Position numbers and translations under genes: made by a program. Source: Pirellulales bacterium (GTDB lineage Bacteria; Planctomycetota; Planctomycetia; Pirellulales; UBA1268). From it: a stretch of DNA of 64,000 nucleotides. Of this stretch, positions 26,761 to 36,522 are shown piece by piece. A model generated the notes under the pieces. That model saw nothing but the letters and a program-made list of their open reading frames with translations, searched no databases and had not been told where the DNA came from. The DNA is taken from assembly GCA_016779265.1 (NCBI GenBank), contig JADHNY010000007.1:1-64000 (forward strand), in the 5' to 3' direction. Each line of letters begins with the position of its first letter. Position 1 is the first letter of the stretch.

Positions 26761-26854
26761 GTGAATCCGCCTTCGCAGTGAGTCCCGCATGAGAAAAGCA
26801 ATCCGCAGCTCTCGAGACAGCGGTGAGCGGGCAGCCTTTCACCGAGTTCTGTAC

Positions 26855-26869
26855 TGGCACATGGCTTGC
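26855..26869 (+). promoter_or_regulatory. Candidate sigma-54 (-24/-12) promoter
   Basis: TGGCAC-ATGGC-TTGC matches the sigma-54 consensus TGGCACG-N4-TTGC with correct spacing between the invariant GG and GC. It lies in the 218-base gap before the double sulfatase, about 110 bases upstream of the start at 26979. A sigma-54 activator gene is present at 36523. Activity is inferred. Confidence 0.5.
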
Positions 26870-26978
26870 GGCATCGCGGAGCCGTCGACGGCTGATGCGT
26901 GGTGTCGTGCTCGACGGCGGCTTACACTTGCAGCCCGCGACGTCGCGGCGAGTGAAATCACGCGTGAGGGGAATGACG

Positions 26979-29900
26979 ATGAGCATCATTGAGAAGCGGG
27001 CTCGATTGTTGGGCCACATGAAGGCAGTCGCGGCGGTGGCCCTATCGACGATGCATCTATCGACCGTGATTCTGACGACGATGATGCTGTCGACCATGCT
27101 TCTGCCACGAGCGTGCCTGCAAACAGCAACGGCTGCAGAGGTGTCCGAACGGCCCAACATTCTCTTTCTCTTCGCAGACGACTGGGGCCGCTACGCCTCG
27201 CTGCTTTCCGAGATCGATGGCCCCGGCAGCATCAACGATGTCGTCCGCACGCCCACGATCGACGGGATCGCCAAGCAGGGCGTGTTCTTCCGCAACGCCC
27301 ATGTCAGCGCTCCCTCCTGCACGCCCTGCCGAAGCGCCCTGCTCACCGGCCGACACTTCTGGCAGACCGGCACCGGCTCCATCCTGCAGGGCGCCGTCTG
27401 GAATGCTTCCCTGCCGAGCTTCCCGGTGGCCCTGCGGGATGCCGGCTACGCCGTGGGCTACTCGCACAAGGTCTGGGGCCCGGGCCGTCCGTCCAACTCA
27501 CCCTTCACCAAAGATGAGGCCTTTAACCGTCGCGGCGGCCGGGTGAATCAGTTCTCTCAGGCGGTCACCAAGATGGTGGCCGGCGGCACTGACCGCGAGC
27601 AGGCGAAGGCGGAGATCCTGGAAGAGGTCCGCGGCAACTTCCGCGACATGCTCGCTTCCCGACCCGAGGGCTCGCCGTTTTGCTACTGGTTTGGTCCCAC
27701 CAACGTGCACCGCAAGTGGATCAAGGGCAGCGGCAAGGCCCTCTGGGACATCAACCCTGACGACCTCAAAGGCAAGATGCCGGCCTTCCTGCCCGACGTA
27801 CCGGAAGTACGCGAAGATCTGGCCGACTACTTTGGAGAGATCGCGGCCTGGGACGCGTCGGTGGCCACGATCCTCGATGAGCTCAAGGCACAAGGCATCG
27901 CCGACAACACGCTGATCGTGATCAGCGGCGATCACGGCGCTCCTGGCTTCCCGCACGGAAAGTGCAACCTCTACGACTTCGGCACTGGTGTCTGTCTGTC
28001 GATCACCGGCCCAGGTGTGACTGGTGGCCGCGTGGTCGACGACATGGTGAGCCTGATCGATCTCGCGCCGACCTTCCTGGAGGCGGCCGGGCTCGACTCC
28101 CCAGCCTCGATGACGGGCCGCTCGCTCTGGAATGTGCTCGCCTCGACCAAGAGCGGGCAGGTGGACCCCGCTCGCGATCATGTCTTCACTGGTCGCGAGC
28201 GGCATGTGGAAAACGCCCGTGCCGACTTCACGCCCTATCCGCAGCGGGCGATCCGCACGCACAACCATGTATTGATCCACAACTTCCGGCCTGACCGCTG
28301 GCCACTCGGCGATCCCTACCGCCTCGAAGACGGCCCCGAGCCGACGGTCGACGAACTGGAAAACAACACCCGCGCGACCCTCCCCGACGAAGACGCCGGC
28401 CCAACCAAAGCCTGGCTCGTTGGTGCGAGAAACACCGAGCGATGGCGGGCCCACTTCGACAAGGTCTACGGCAAGCGGCCAGAGGTCGAACTCTATGACC
28501 TTCAGAACGACCCCGAGGAGATGACCAACCTCGCCGACGAGCCAGATGCCGCACAGTTGCGAACTCGGCTCGAAGGCCAGCTGATGGCGGAGCTGAAGCG
28601 AACCGCCGACCCGCGGCTGATCGATGACGGCCGCTTCTATGAGACGCCCCCGATGGCGGGGCCCCTCGCCGCCGGCAAAACCTCCGAGCGGCCCAACGTC
28701 CTGTTCATCGCCATCGATGATCAGAACGACTGGATCGGCCACCTCGGTGGGCATCCGATGGCAAAGACACCCCATCTCGATGCCCTCGCTGCCCGTGGCA
28801 CGACCTTCCTCAATGCCCACTGCCAGGCACCGCTGTGCAACCCATCACGCACGAGCCTGATGCTCGGCCTTCGGCCAACGACCACCGGTGTGTACGGCCT
28901 CGCGCCGTGGTTCCGCACCCTGCCGGAGTGGACTGATCGTGTGGCCCTGCCGCAGCACTTCGCCGCTCACGGCTACCACACCGCCGCCACCGGCAAGATT
29001 TATCACGGCGGCACCGGGCGACGAGCCAAGCCGGGCACAACAGGAGCGGATCAGCCACCGGAGTTTCTCGAGACAGCTCCTTTTGGCGGCGTCGGCTCCA
29101 AGCCTCCCGCGAAACTGATCCCGGCAACACCGATGGGCAACCACCCACTGATGGACTGGGGCGTGTGGCCACCCGACAACGACGACACGCAGAAGGGCGA
29201 CTACCAGGTGGCAAGCTGGACGGTGGAGCAAATCAAGAAGGCTCCCAAAGACAGGCCGTTCTTTCTGGCCGCCGGATTCTTTCTTCCGCACGTTCCCTGC
29301 TACGCCACGCAACAGTGGTTTGATCTCTATCCCGACGACGACTCGGTGCTGCCGCCCTTCCTCGCCGAAGATCGCGACGACACGCCGCGTTTCTCCTGGT
29401 ATCTGCACTGGTCGCTGCCCGAGCCGAGGCTCACCTGGCTGGAGGAAAACAACCAGTGGCGGAACCTCGTGCGGAGCTACCTCGCGTGCACGAGCTTTGT
29501 CGATGCCCAGATCGGAAGGCTGCTGACCGCCCTGGAGGAAGCTGATCTCGCAGACAACACAATTGTTGTCGTCTGGGGTGACCACGGCTGGCACCTCGGT
29601 GAGAAGGCAATCACTGGCAAAAACACCCTCTGGGATCGCGGCACCAAGGTGCCGCTGATCTTCGCCGGCCCTGGCGTCTCCGCTGGCCAGCGGTGCACGC
29701 AGCCTGCCGAACTCCTCGACATCTATCCGACGCTGATCGATCTCGCAGGTATTTCACCCCGAGCGGATCTCGAAGGCATCAGCCTGCTTCCCCAGCTAGA
29801 CGATGCCCAGACGCTTCGGGTTCGCCCGGCAATCACCAGCCACAACCAGGGCAACCATGCCGTGCGGAGCGAGCGGTGGAGGTACATCCACTATGCCGAC

Positions 29901-30128
29901 GGCAGCGAAGAGCTCTACGACATGCAGGCCGATCCTGATGAGTGGAAGAACCTTGCTGCCGAGCCGACGCTCACCAGCGTGCTGGCGGAGCATCGTCGTT
30001 GGCTACCCACAGTCGATCGACCACCAGCTCCCGGCAGTGCCCACCGTGTGCTGACCTACGATCCCGCCACCGATGAGGCCATCTGGGAAGGGGCGACCGT
30101 TCGTCGCACAGACCCGATCCCGCAGTAA
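26979..30128 (+). CDS. Secreted double sulfatase (sulfamidase-like plus iduronate-2-sulfatase-like domains)
   Basis: Two complete sulfatases in one frame, about 1049 residues. I prefer the ATG at 26979 (AGGGG seven bases upstream) over 26823. A hydrophobic, Thr/Met-rich leader covers residues 14-53. Domain 1 (about 57-555) begins ERPNILFLFADDWGR and has the formylglycine motif CTPCR (114-118) and a sulfamidase-like ISGDHGAPG. Domain 2 (about 567-1040) begins ERPNVLFIAIDDQND, has CNPSR (Cys at 620), FLAAGFFLPHVP and VVWGDHGWHLGEK as in iduronate-2-sulfatase types. Both domains keep metal ligands. It probably desulfates a sulfated polysaccharide outside the cytoplasm. A separate formylglycine-generating enzyme would be needed; none is visible here. 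Confidence 0.93.
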   Translation: MSIIEKRARLLGHMKAVAAVALSTMHLSTVILTTMMLSTMLLPRACLQTATAAEVSERPNILFLFADDWGRYASLLSEIDGPGSINDVVRTPTIDGIAKQGVFFRNAHVSAPSCTPCRSALLTGRHFWQTGTGSILQGAVWNASLPSFPVALRDAGYAVGYSHKVWGPGRPSNSPFTKDEAFNRRGGRVNQFSQAVTKMVAGGTDREQAKAEILEEVRGNFRDMLASRPEGSPFCYWFGPTNVHRKWIKGSGKALWDINPDDLKGKMPAFLPDVPEVREDLADYFGEIAAWDASVATILDELKAQGIADNTLIVISGDHGAPGFPHGKCNLYDFGTGVCLSITGPGVTGGRVVDDMVSLIDLAPTFLEAAGLDSPASMTGRSLWNVLASTKSGQVDPARDHVFTGRERHVENARADFTPYPQRAIRTHNHVLIHNFRPDRWPLGDPYRLEDGPEPTVDELENNTRATLPDEDAGPTKAWLVGARNTERWRAHFDKVYGKRPEVELYDLQNDPEEMTNLADEPDAAQLRTRLEGQLMAELKRTADPRLIDDGRFYETPPMAGPLAAGKTSERPNVLFIAIDDQNDWIGHLGGHPMAKTPHLDALAARGTTFLNAHCQAPLCNPSRTSLMLGLRPTTTGVYGLAPWFRTLPEWTDRVALPQHFAAHGYHTAATGKIYHGGTGRRAKPGTTGADQPPEFLETAPFGGVGSKPPAKLIPATPMGNHPLMDWGVWPPDNDDTQKGDYQVASWTVEQIKKAPKDRPFFLAAGFFLPHVPCYATQQWFDLYPDDDSVLPPFLAEDRDDTPRFSWYLHWSLPEPRLTWLEENNQWRNLVRSYLACTSFVDAQIGRLLTALEEADLADNTIVVVWGDHGWHLGEKAITGKNTLWDRGTKVPLIFAGPGVSAGQRCTQPAELLDIYPTLIDLAGISPRADLEGISLLPQLDDAQTLRVRPAITSHNQGNHAVRSERWRYIHYADGSEELYDMQADPDEWKNLAAEPTLTSVLAEHRRWLPTVDRPPAPGSAHRVLTYDPATDEAIWEGATVRRTDPIPQ

Positions 30129-30170
30129 CCTGCCCGACCGAGTAGTCACCGGGCAGCAGGGCCTTCCTGA

Positions 30171-32339
30171 TCAGCCACCGAGGCTCTCCGGCGAAGACCG
30201 ACGGGTCTCCACGGAGTCGATCCGGATCCGCGCAGGCGGCAGACTCGCAATTACCTGTCGCCCGTAGGCCTTGGTGCGGACCCGTGGGTCGAGCAGTACC
30301 ACGATGCCGTGATCGTCACGCCTCCGCACCAGACGCCCAAATCCCTGTTTGAGTTTGATCACCGCCTCCGGCAGCTGGAAGTCGAAGAACGGATTGCCGC
30401 CCGCTCGACGGATGGCCTCAATCCGCGCGGCAATCAGCGGTCGATCCGGCACTGCAAATGGCAGCCGAGTGATGATCACATTCACCAGCTGCTCACCAGG
30501 TAGATCGATACCCTGCCAGAACGAATCGGCCCCTAGGAGCACACCCTTGGGCCCTTGGCGAAACAGTTCCAGCATCCGCGACTTCGGCAGCCCATCAGCC
30601 TGACTGACCAGTCGGTAGCCACGCGCTCCACACCAGCCCGCCAGTTCTCGGGTGGCAAAGGAGAGTGCCTCGTGACTGGTGAAGAGCACCAGCGCTGCCC
30701 CCTCCGTCTCGGCCAGGTAGCGTCGGATCATCTCCAGGCTGCGACGTTCGAAGGTGGACTTGTCGGTCGGGTCAGGCATGCCTTCGACCAACACCAGTTC
30801 CACCTGCTGCTGGTAGTCAAAGGGACTCCCAAACTGCACGCCCTCAGCCTTCTCCAAGCCGAGCCGCTGTCTGGCGTAGGTAAATGCATCGGGGCCGCGA
30901 GTGCCATCAGCCGCGATCACGTTGCCGTCAAGGTCCAGCTCCCGCTCTTCATCATTCCCGTGCGTTGGTGAACCGTCTCCCGCGGTGGACAAGGTGGCAC
31001 TGGAGAGAATCACACTACCGATCCGGCTGAAGAGCTCTTCCCGCAGGGTCTCCCCCACGTCGATCGGTGCGCTGGCGATGCGAATCCGTCGCCGTCCTCG
31101 CCGCCCTCGCGTCGCCTCCACCCACCAGACACTCCCGGGCACGCCCTGTTTGAGCCAGGTCTGAATCGCCCCAGCACTCGCCGACAGCCGGTCCGCCGCC
31201 GCATGGAAATCCAGCCGCTCACTCTCTGCCGATATCCCGTCAGCGGCGTTGCGGATTTTCTTTGAGAGGGACGCCAAGGCATCGCCAAGACTGTCGGGGA
31301 TCAGCCCTGGCTTCTCGATCCGCCACGGCCCGCTGGACTGTTTCTGACCTTCACTACCCGCTGCTGCCTCGAGGAGTTCATCAAAGAACGCCTCTGCCTC
31401 GATTCGGCAACGGGTGACCTCGTGCGCCAACGGCTCCAGCTTGTAGTGCACCAGCAGACCACGATGGGTGCGGTCGTTGTAGAGCTTCGTGAGCACTCGC
31501 TCGATTGCGATATTCGACAGGCCGATCCCTAGGTGTTCACTCGCCACCGCCTCCACGGTGTGGGCCTCATCAAGCACAACGATGTCGTAGGCAGGCAGCA
31601 GGCTTGCCCCACTCCGCCGTAATGCCAGGTCAGCGAAGAACAGGGCATGATTGACGATCACTACATGCGCCCCCGCGAGCCGACGTCGCGCTGCCATGTA
31701 GTGACACTGCTGATGATGGGAGCAGGCGCGACCCAGGCAGTTCGCGGAATCGCTCTGTACCTCTTCCCAGACACTCGAGGCAGGCACCGCGGGTAGGTCA
31801 GCCAGTGAGCCATCGAGCGTCTTCTTTGCCCAGGCTCCGATCGCCTCCAGCTCCGCGACTTCAGTGTCTTCACGAAACAGGCTGCCGGCCCGTTGCTGGG
31901 CCACCTCAAGCCGCCGCAGGCTGATGTAGTTGCCCCGACCCTTGGCGAGCACTGCGGAGAACTCGCGAGGCATCACCGACGCCAGCAGCGGCACATCCTT
32001 ACTGACGAGCTGCTCCTGCAGAGCGATCGTGTTTGTCGAGATCACGACCCGCCGCGGCCTCGCCCCAGCAGCCGGCTCTGCAAACGGATCGTCGTCATCC
32101 GTTGCCGGCACCTTTGTCACCTCCGTCTCCTGGTCAGCGGTCACGGCCAACACCGTCGGCACGAGATAGGCCAGGCTCTTGCCCACCCCCGTTCCGGCTT
32201 CGCAGAGCAGATGTCGCCGCTCCCGCACCGCCGCATCAACCGCACGGGCCATGGCCAGCTGTTCCGGCCGCGATTCCCAACCGGGATGGCGGGCCGCCAG
32301 CCTCCCATCGGCAGCCAGGACGTCGTCGGGAGAGAGCAT
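30171..32339 (-). CDS. dinG: DinG/XPD-type ATP-dependent helicase
   Basis: Superfamily 2 helicase likely acting on damaged or structured DNA. The start at 32339 ([20 protein letters not shown]) fits the family; the longer frame overlaps argH. 722 residues. Walker A is [12 protein letters not shown] (47-58), the DEAH box is [11 protein letters not shown] (255-264), and helicase motif VI lies in [14 protein letters not shown]. The Fe-S region has Cys201, Cys206 and Cys212 ([13 protein letters not shown]), but the usual first ligand in the KGRGNYxC context is replaced by Ser140 ([12 protein letters not shown]). Its relation to DNA repair is known for the family only. It is divergent from argH. 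Confidence 0.9.
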   Translation of the reverse strand: MLSPDDVLAADGRLAARHPGWESRPEQLAMARAVDAAVRERRHLLCEAGTGVGKSLAYLVPTVLAVTADQETEVTKVPATDDDDPFAEPAAGARPRRVVISTNTIALQEQLVSKDVPLLASVMPREFSAVLAKGRGNYISLRRLEVAQQRAGSLFREDTEVAELEAIGAWAKKTLDGSLADLPAVPASSVWEEVQSDSANCLGRACSHHQQCHYMAARRRLAGAHVVIVNHALFFADLALRRSGASLLPAYDIVVLDEAHTVEAVASEHLGIGLSNIAIERVLTKLYNDRTHRGLLVHYKLEPLAHEVTRCRIEAEAFFDELLEAAAGSEGQKQSSGPWRIEKPGLIPDSLGDALASLSKKIRNAADGISAESERLDFHAAADRLSASAGAIQTWLKQGVPGSVWWVEATRGRRGRRRIRIASAPIDVGETLREELFSRIGSVILSSATLSTAGDGSPTHGNDEERELDLDGNVIAADGTRGPDAFTYARQRLGLEKAEGVQFGSPFDYQQQVELVLVEGMPDPTDKSTFERRSLEMIRRYLAETEGAALVLFTSHEALSFATRELAGWCGARGYRLVSQADGLPKSRMLELFRQGPKGVLLGADSFWQGIDLPGEQLVNVIITRLPFAVPDRPLIAARIEAIRRAGGNPFFDFQLPEAVIKLKQGFGRLVRRRDDHGIVVLLDPRVRTKAYGRQVIASLPPARIRIDSVETRRSSPESLGG

Positions 32340-32532
32340 GAGGGGCCTGAGAGGCGAAGAAAGAACGCCCGAGCTTGCCGAGGAAGCCCTCGGCGGCTGG
32401 GAGCTGAGGGCGGGTGAGCGACCATCCCCAGGGCAATATGGGGGATTTTCACCTTTTTTCCACCCCAGGGGAACATTACAAACTACGGGACTACGGCGGG
32501 ATCCGTCGGTTTTTTGAGAGAGTGAGGCAAAG

Positions 32533-33945
32533 GTGCACGACGGCCCAGGACCGGCCAAGGCGTGGGGCGGCGTATTCTCCGTACCCACCGATGAGCGGAT
32601 GGAAGCGTTCTCCGAGAGCGTTTCTTACGACTGTCGCCTGGCTGAAGACGACATTGCGGGCTCGACGGCCCACGCGACCATGCTCGCCGCCTGTGGCATC
32701 ATCTCTGCTGCAGAGGCAGAGAGCATCGTCACCACGCTCGCTGAGATTGGCCGTGAGATCGCCGAGGGCCGGTTCCCCTTCTCGACCGCACGCGAAGACA
32801 TCCACCTCAACATCGAGGCGGTGCTCACGGAGCGAATTGGAGATGCCGGTCGCAAGCTGCACACCGCCCGCAGCCGCAATGACCAGGTTGCCACCGATCT
32901 GCGGCTGTTCTGCCGCCGGGCAATCGATCGCCTCGATGCAGGCCTGACACAGCTGCAGCGGTCGTTCCTCGACCTGGCCACACGAGAACAGGATCTCGTG
33001 ATTCCCGCCTACACGCACCTCCGCCGGGCCCAGCCCGTCCTCGCTGCCCACCAGCTCCTCGGCTGGTGCGAAAAGCTCGATCGTGACCGTGAACGGCTCG
33101 CCGACTGTCGCAAACGGGTCAATCGTCTGCCTCTTGGCTCAGCCGCGCTTGCTGGCAGCAGCCTGCCAATCGATCGTGAGCAGGTGTCCCAGGCTCTCGG
33201 CTTCGACAGCGTAATGGCCAACAGTCTCGACGCGGCGAGCGACCGTGACTTTGTCTGCGAGCTCGCCTTTGCGATTGCCCTCGCGGGCGTGCACCTTTCG
33301 CAGTGGGCCGAGGAGTGGATCCTCTACAGCAGCGAAGAGTTTGGCTTCTTGCTGCTGCCAGAGAACTTCTGCACCGGCAGCTCGATCATGCCACAGAAGA
33401 TCAATCCCGATGCCCTGGAACTCTCCCGCGGCAAGTCTGCTCGCCTCGTGGGCAACCTGCAGGCCTTGCTGGTGCTGCTGAAGGGCTTGCCAACGGCCTA
33501 CAACCGTGACCTGCAGGAAGACAAGGAGCCGATCTTCGACTCCATCGACACCTTGGAAGCGGTGCTCGGTATTGCCGTTCCGCTGGTTGCTGGCACGCGT
33601 TTCAATCGCGACCGCATCACAGCCGGCATTCACCGTGGCCATCTCGATGCGACGAGTCTGATGGAAGCCTTGATCGCCCAAGGCGTTCCTCAGCGAACCG
33701 CTCATGAGACTGTCGGCAAGCTGGTCCGGGCAGCAATGGACCAAGGCGTGTCTCTTTCTGATCTTTCTGACGACGAGTGCCGGGCCGCTTCTCCAGCGTT
33801 CACCCCGGCAGTGCGAGAAGCCCTCGGCCCACACCAGGCGGTGGCACGGATGCAGAGCTACGGCTCGACAGCACCCGCTCAGGTAGCCCACCAGCTGGAC
33901 CGCTGGCAGGAGCGACTCGCAGACGCAGGAGCCTCGGGCGACTAG
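32533..33945 (+). CDS. argH: Argininosuccinate lyase
   Basis: Splits argininosuccinate into arginine and fumarate, the last step of arginine synthesis. The GTG start at 32533 has GAGG five bases upstream, and the family start KAWGG follows within 15 residues. Key motifs are [16 protein letters not shown] (fumarase-family region 1), [10 protein letters not shown] with the catalytic His, and the signature [16 protein letters not shown]. 470 residues is typical. The usual WGGRF is WGGVF here, and MPQKxNPD has Ile instead of Lys; neither is a known catalytic loss. It has no arginine-pathway neighbours. Confidence 0.96.
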   Translation: MHDGPGPAKAWGGVFSVPTDERMEAFSESVSYDCRLAEDDIAGSTAHATMLAACGIISAAEAESIVTTLAEIGREIAEGRFPFSTAREDIHLNIEAVLTERIGDAGRKLHTARSRNDQVATDLRLFCRRAIDRLDAGLTQLQRSFLDLATREQDLVIPAYTHLRRAQPVLAAHQLLGWCEKLDRDRERLADCRKRVNRLPLGSAALAGSSLPIDREQVSQALGFDSVMANSLDAASDRDFVCELAFAIALAGVHLSQWAEEWILYSSEEFGFLLLPENFCTGSSIMPQKINPDALELSRGKSARLVGNLQALLVLLKGLPTAYNRDLQEDKEPIFDSIDTLEAVLGIAVPLVAGTRFNRDRITAGIHRGHLDATSLMEALIAQGVPQRTAHETVGKLVRAAMDQGVSLSDLSDDECRAASPAFTPAVREALGPHQAVARMQSYGSTAPAQVAHQLDRWQERLADAGASGD

Positions 33946-33976
33946 ACAACTCACCTCTTCACGTCACCCCTTCACG

Positions 33977-36475
33977 ATGGACGAACGCATGGATGCCTGT
34001 CCTTCCACCTTGTCGAGCAACACGCTCAATGACGGTTTTGTGCGCGGGCCGCTGGACAGCCGCCAGCTGCTGTCGGCAGGCCTAGTCGTCATGCTGCTGT
34101 GGGCCACGCCGCTGACCGCTGCTGAGCCCCAAGATCCATTGGCTCAGGCGGTCATCGATTCGCTGCGGGCAGACCGCCGCACCACCCCAGAGGAACTGCT
34201 CGAAGCCGTCATTCTGGCGAGTGATGTGGATGCCTACGAACTTGCATCAGAGTTCCTCGGGCAGTTCGTCGACGTTGTGGCGGCGATGGGAGATGAACGC
34301 GAGAGCATGCTCGCCGATCTCGCTGATCTCGATCCTGTCGGTCTGATACGCACAAAGCGACGACTCGGTGCCCTGAATCCAGAAGCGATTGATGTTCTCA
34401 ACGCGGTCCAACAGGCCTCGCTGCGGCGGTATCAGGATCCCGCCTGGCTCTCAGAAGTTTCGGCTGGCCTCTCCAGTCCCTCCTCCAGCGAACGGGGCAA
34501 AGCCTTTGACATTCTCGCCCGGGCAGGCATTCATGCGATCCCCGCGGCCGTCGAGATCCTCAACCAGCCTGAGCCTGCGGATGAACAAGCACGGCTCGGC
34601 CGGGCCCTCGCGTGGCGACTGATCCATGAGCTTGGCAGGCCCGCCCGTGAACCGTTGCTCAACTGGTTAGGGAGTGCGGACGTGGCTCGCTGGCCAGGGG
34701 TGATCCGCGGCCTCGCCGCCTGCGGCTCCCGCCGCGAGGCTGACTACCTCCTCGCCCCCATGCTCGTGATCGATTCGCCTCCCGAGGTTGTCTCCGCAGC
34801 GACCGAGGCCTTCCAAACACTCTCCGGCAGCTCTTCCACCCGTCTGCCTAGCCCCACCCAGGCGGTCGGCCGGCTGACAGGTCGGCTGGACTCAACCCTC
34901 CGTCCAGAAACCCTGCTGCCCGAAGGCATCATTCTCGATGGGGAAGGATCACCCGACTTCACCGCTGATGATCCTGTGGCGGTCGCCACGATTCCACCGC
35001 AGGAACGTGGCGGTGATCCCAATCTGCTGACCACCGCAGCCCTGTTTGATCCGCAGGCAGGCACCGTCGTCCGCAGCCAGCTCAGCCGCCGTTTCGTGCG
35101 GGGCCTGCGGGCAGCGCATCTCTCACGCGACCTGATGGCTCTGGCGACCGACGATCCGCTTGCTGTTCGGCTCGCCATCCTGGCCCAGCTGGAGATGATC
35201 ACGCTCTCCAGTTCACCGACAGATCCGCAGAGCCTGGCGTTGATCAAAGCGTCGCTGACAGGCCCTCGCAGCTTTGATGCTCAGGTGGTCGCGGATGTGC
35301 TTGATGAGGCGGTTGAGCGGGGCATGCACAATGCAGCTGAAGCCGCCGTGCGCGGCATCGTTGATCACTACACCACGACGGGCGACACCGACACAGGGCT
35401 TCCGCAGCAGCTGCGTGAGCCGATGCAGCAACTCCTGTTCACGCCTGACCTCGAGCTTCGGTTTCAGGCAGCTGCAGCTCTGGTCACCCTCACCGATGGC
35501 CCATTCGCCGGATCGAGCCAGGTCGTGGAGACGCTCGCCTTCTGCGCCGCATCTAACGGAGCCGACCGGGTGGTGATCGCCCATCCGCAGCACTCGGTGG
35601 CGGTCAACCTCGAGTCGTATCTCGCCCAGTACGGGTTCCGAGCGGAACTGGCAGCCCGGGGGGTCGATGCGGTCACCGCTGCGACCCACTGCGACACACG
35701 GCTGGTCATGCTCTCGGCGCGGCTCGGAGATCCAGACGCCTTCGAGGTCGCACAGCTCATCCACAAACGAGCGGCCGATGAGCCGATCGCTGTCTTGATT
35801 GCGATCGATCCGGGTGATGATGCAGGAGCCGCTGCGATGCGGAACCGGCTCGAACACCGGCTCAACGGCTTCGAGGGCCAAGGCCTCTACTGGGTGACCC
35901 TCACCGATCGACTCCCCACTCTGTTTGAGGCAGAAATCTCCCCAGACACTGGCGAACCACTCGCTGAGGCACGGCTCGGCAGCATGCTCGATCGGATCGA
36001 TCGCCAGTCGCTGCTGTTGCCAGCGCGGCGTACAAAACTCGCGAACGCCCGGCTCGCTCGAGGGGGCCAGGCGGTGGCACATCTCGCCACACTTGCCGGA
36101 CGTGGTGTCGATGTCGACCTCGCTGTGGAAACCGTCACGCAGCTACTCGAGCGACGCCAGCACGCCGCAGCCTGCATCGCCATGCTCGCTGCGACCGACA
36201 CCAAAGCGGCCCAGGCAGCCCTGGTGGAGACGGCCTGCCGGCCGGTAGAAGCGGACGCCTTGCGGCAGGCCGCCGCGAAAGCACTCGATACGAGCATCGA
36301 CGACTTCGGGATTCTCCTCGACGATGCCTCGGTAGCGACGTTTCTTCGTCGGTACAATGGAGCAACCGACCCGATACGCCGGGCGGTCCTGGAGGTACTC
36401 GCTTCGATCGATCCGATCGTGGCCGCCTCACCTGGCAATGCAGACGGTGGCTCACCTCCGCCGCAGCGTCGCTAG
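33977..36475 (+). CDS. Exported helical-repeat protein with a receiver-like domain
   Basis: 832 residues. Residues 30-49 form a signal peptide or anchor (LLSAGLVVMLLWATPLTAA). Residues 50-500 are HEAT-like helical repeats (WRLIHELGRPAREPLLNWLGSADVARWPGVIRGLAACGSRREADYLL). Residues about 528-650 look like a response-regulator receiver fold: RVVIAHPQHSVAVNLESYLAQYGFRAELAARG, then LVMLSARLGDPDAFEVAQLI and PIAVLIAID. The Asp that would be phosphorylated and the acidic pocket are not obvious. The C-terminus returns to helical repeats. It lies 47 bases before a sigma-54 activator that lacks its own receiver domain. An exported receiver fold is unusual, so the leader may instead be a membrane anchor. 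Confidence 0.75.
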   Translation: MDERMDACPSTLSSNTLNDGFVRGPLDSRQLLSAGLVVMLLWATPLTAAEPQDPLAQAVIDSLRADRRTTPEELLEAVILASDVDAYELASEFLGQFVDVVAAMGDERESMLADLADLDPVGLIRTKRRLGALNPEAIDVLNAVQQASLRRYQDPAWLSEVSAGLSSPSSSERGKAFDILARAGIHAIPAAVEILNQPEPADEQARLGRALAWRLIHELGRPAREPLLNWLGSADVARWPGVIRGLAACGSRREADYLLAPMLVIDSPPEVVSAATEAFQTLSGSSSTRLPSPTQAVGRLTGRLDSTLRPETLLPEGIILDGEGSPDFTADDPVAVATIPPQERGGDPNLLTTAALFDPQAGTVVRSQLSRRFVRGLRAAHLSRDLMALATDDPLAVRLAILAQLEMITLSSSPTDPQSLALIKASLTGPRSFDAQVVADVLDEAVERGMHNAAEAAVRGIVDHYTTTGDTDTGLPQQLREPMQQLLFTPDLELRFQAAAALVTLTDGPFAGSSQVVETLAFCAASNGADRVVIAHPQHSVAVNLESYLAQYGFRAELAARGVDAVTAATHCDTRLVMLSARLGDPDAFEVAQLIHKRAADEPIAVLIAIDPGDDAGAAAMRNRLEHRLNGFEGQGLYWVTLTDRLPTLFEAEISPDTGEPLAEARLGSMLDRIDRQSLLLPARRTKLANARLARGGQAVAHLATLAGRGVDVDLAVETVTQLLERRQHAAACIAMLAATDTKAAQAALVETACRPVEADALRQAAAKALDTSIDDFGILLDDASVATFLRRYNGATDPIRRAVLEVLASIDPIVAASPGNADGGSPPPQRR

Positions 36476-36522
36476 GGCCCTGCTCCTCGACTGCCGCTGC
36501 GCTAAGCAGCTCCTCCATCGCG

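Noticed and set aside
27498-28820. 440-residue minus-strand ORF
   Set aside because: It is wholly antisense to sulfatase domains with intact catalytic motifs; its translation has no recognisable family.
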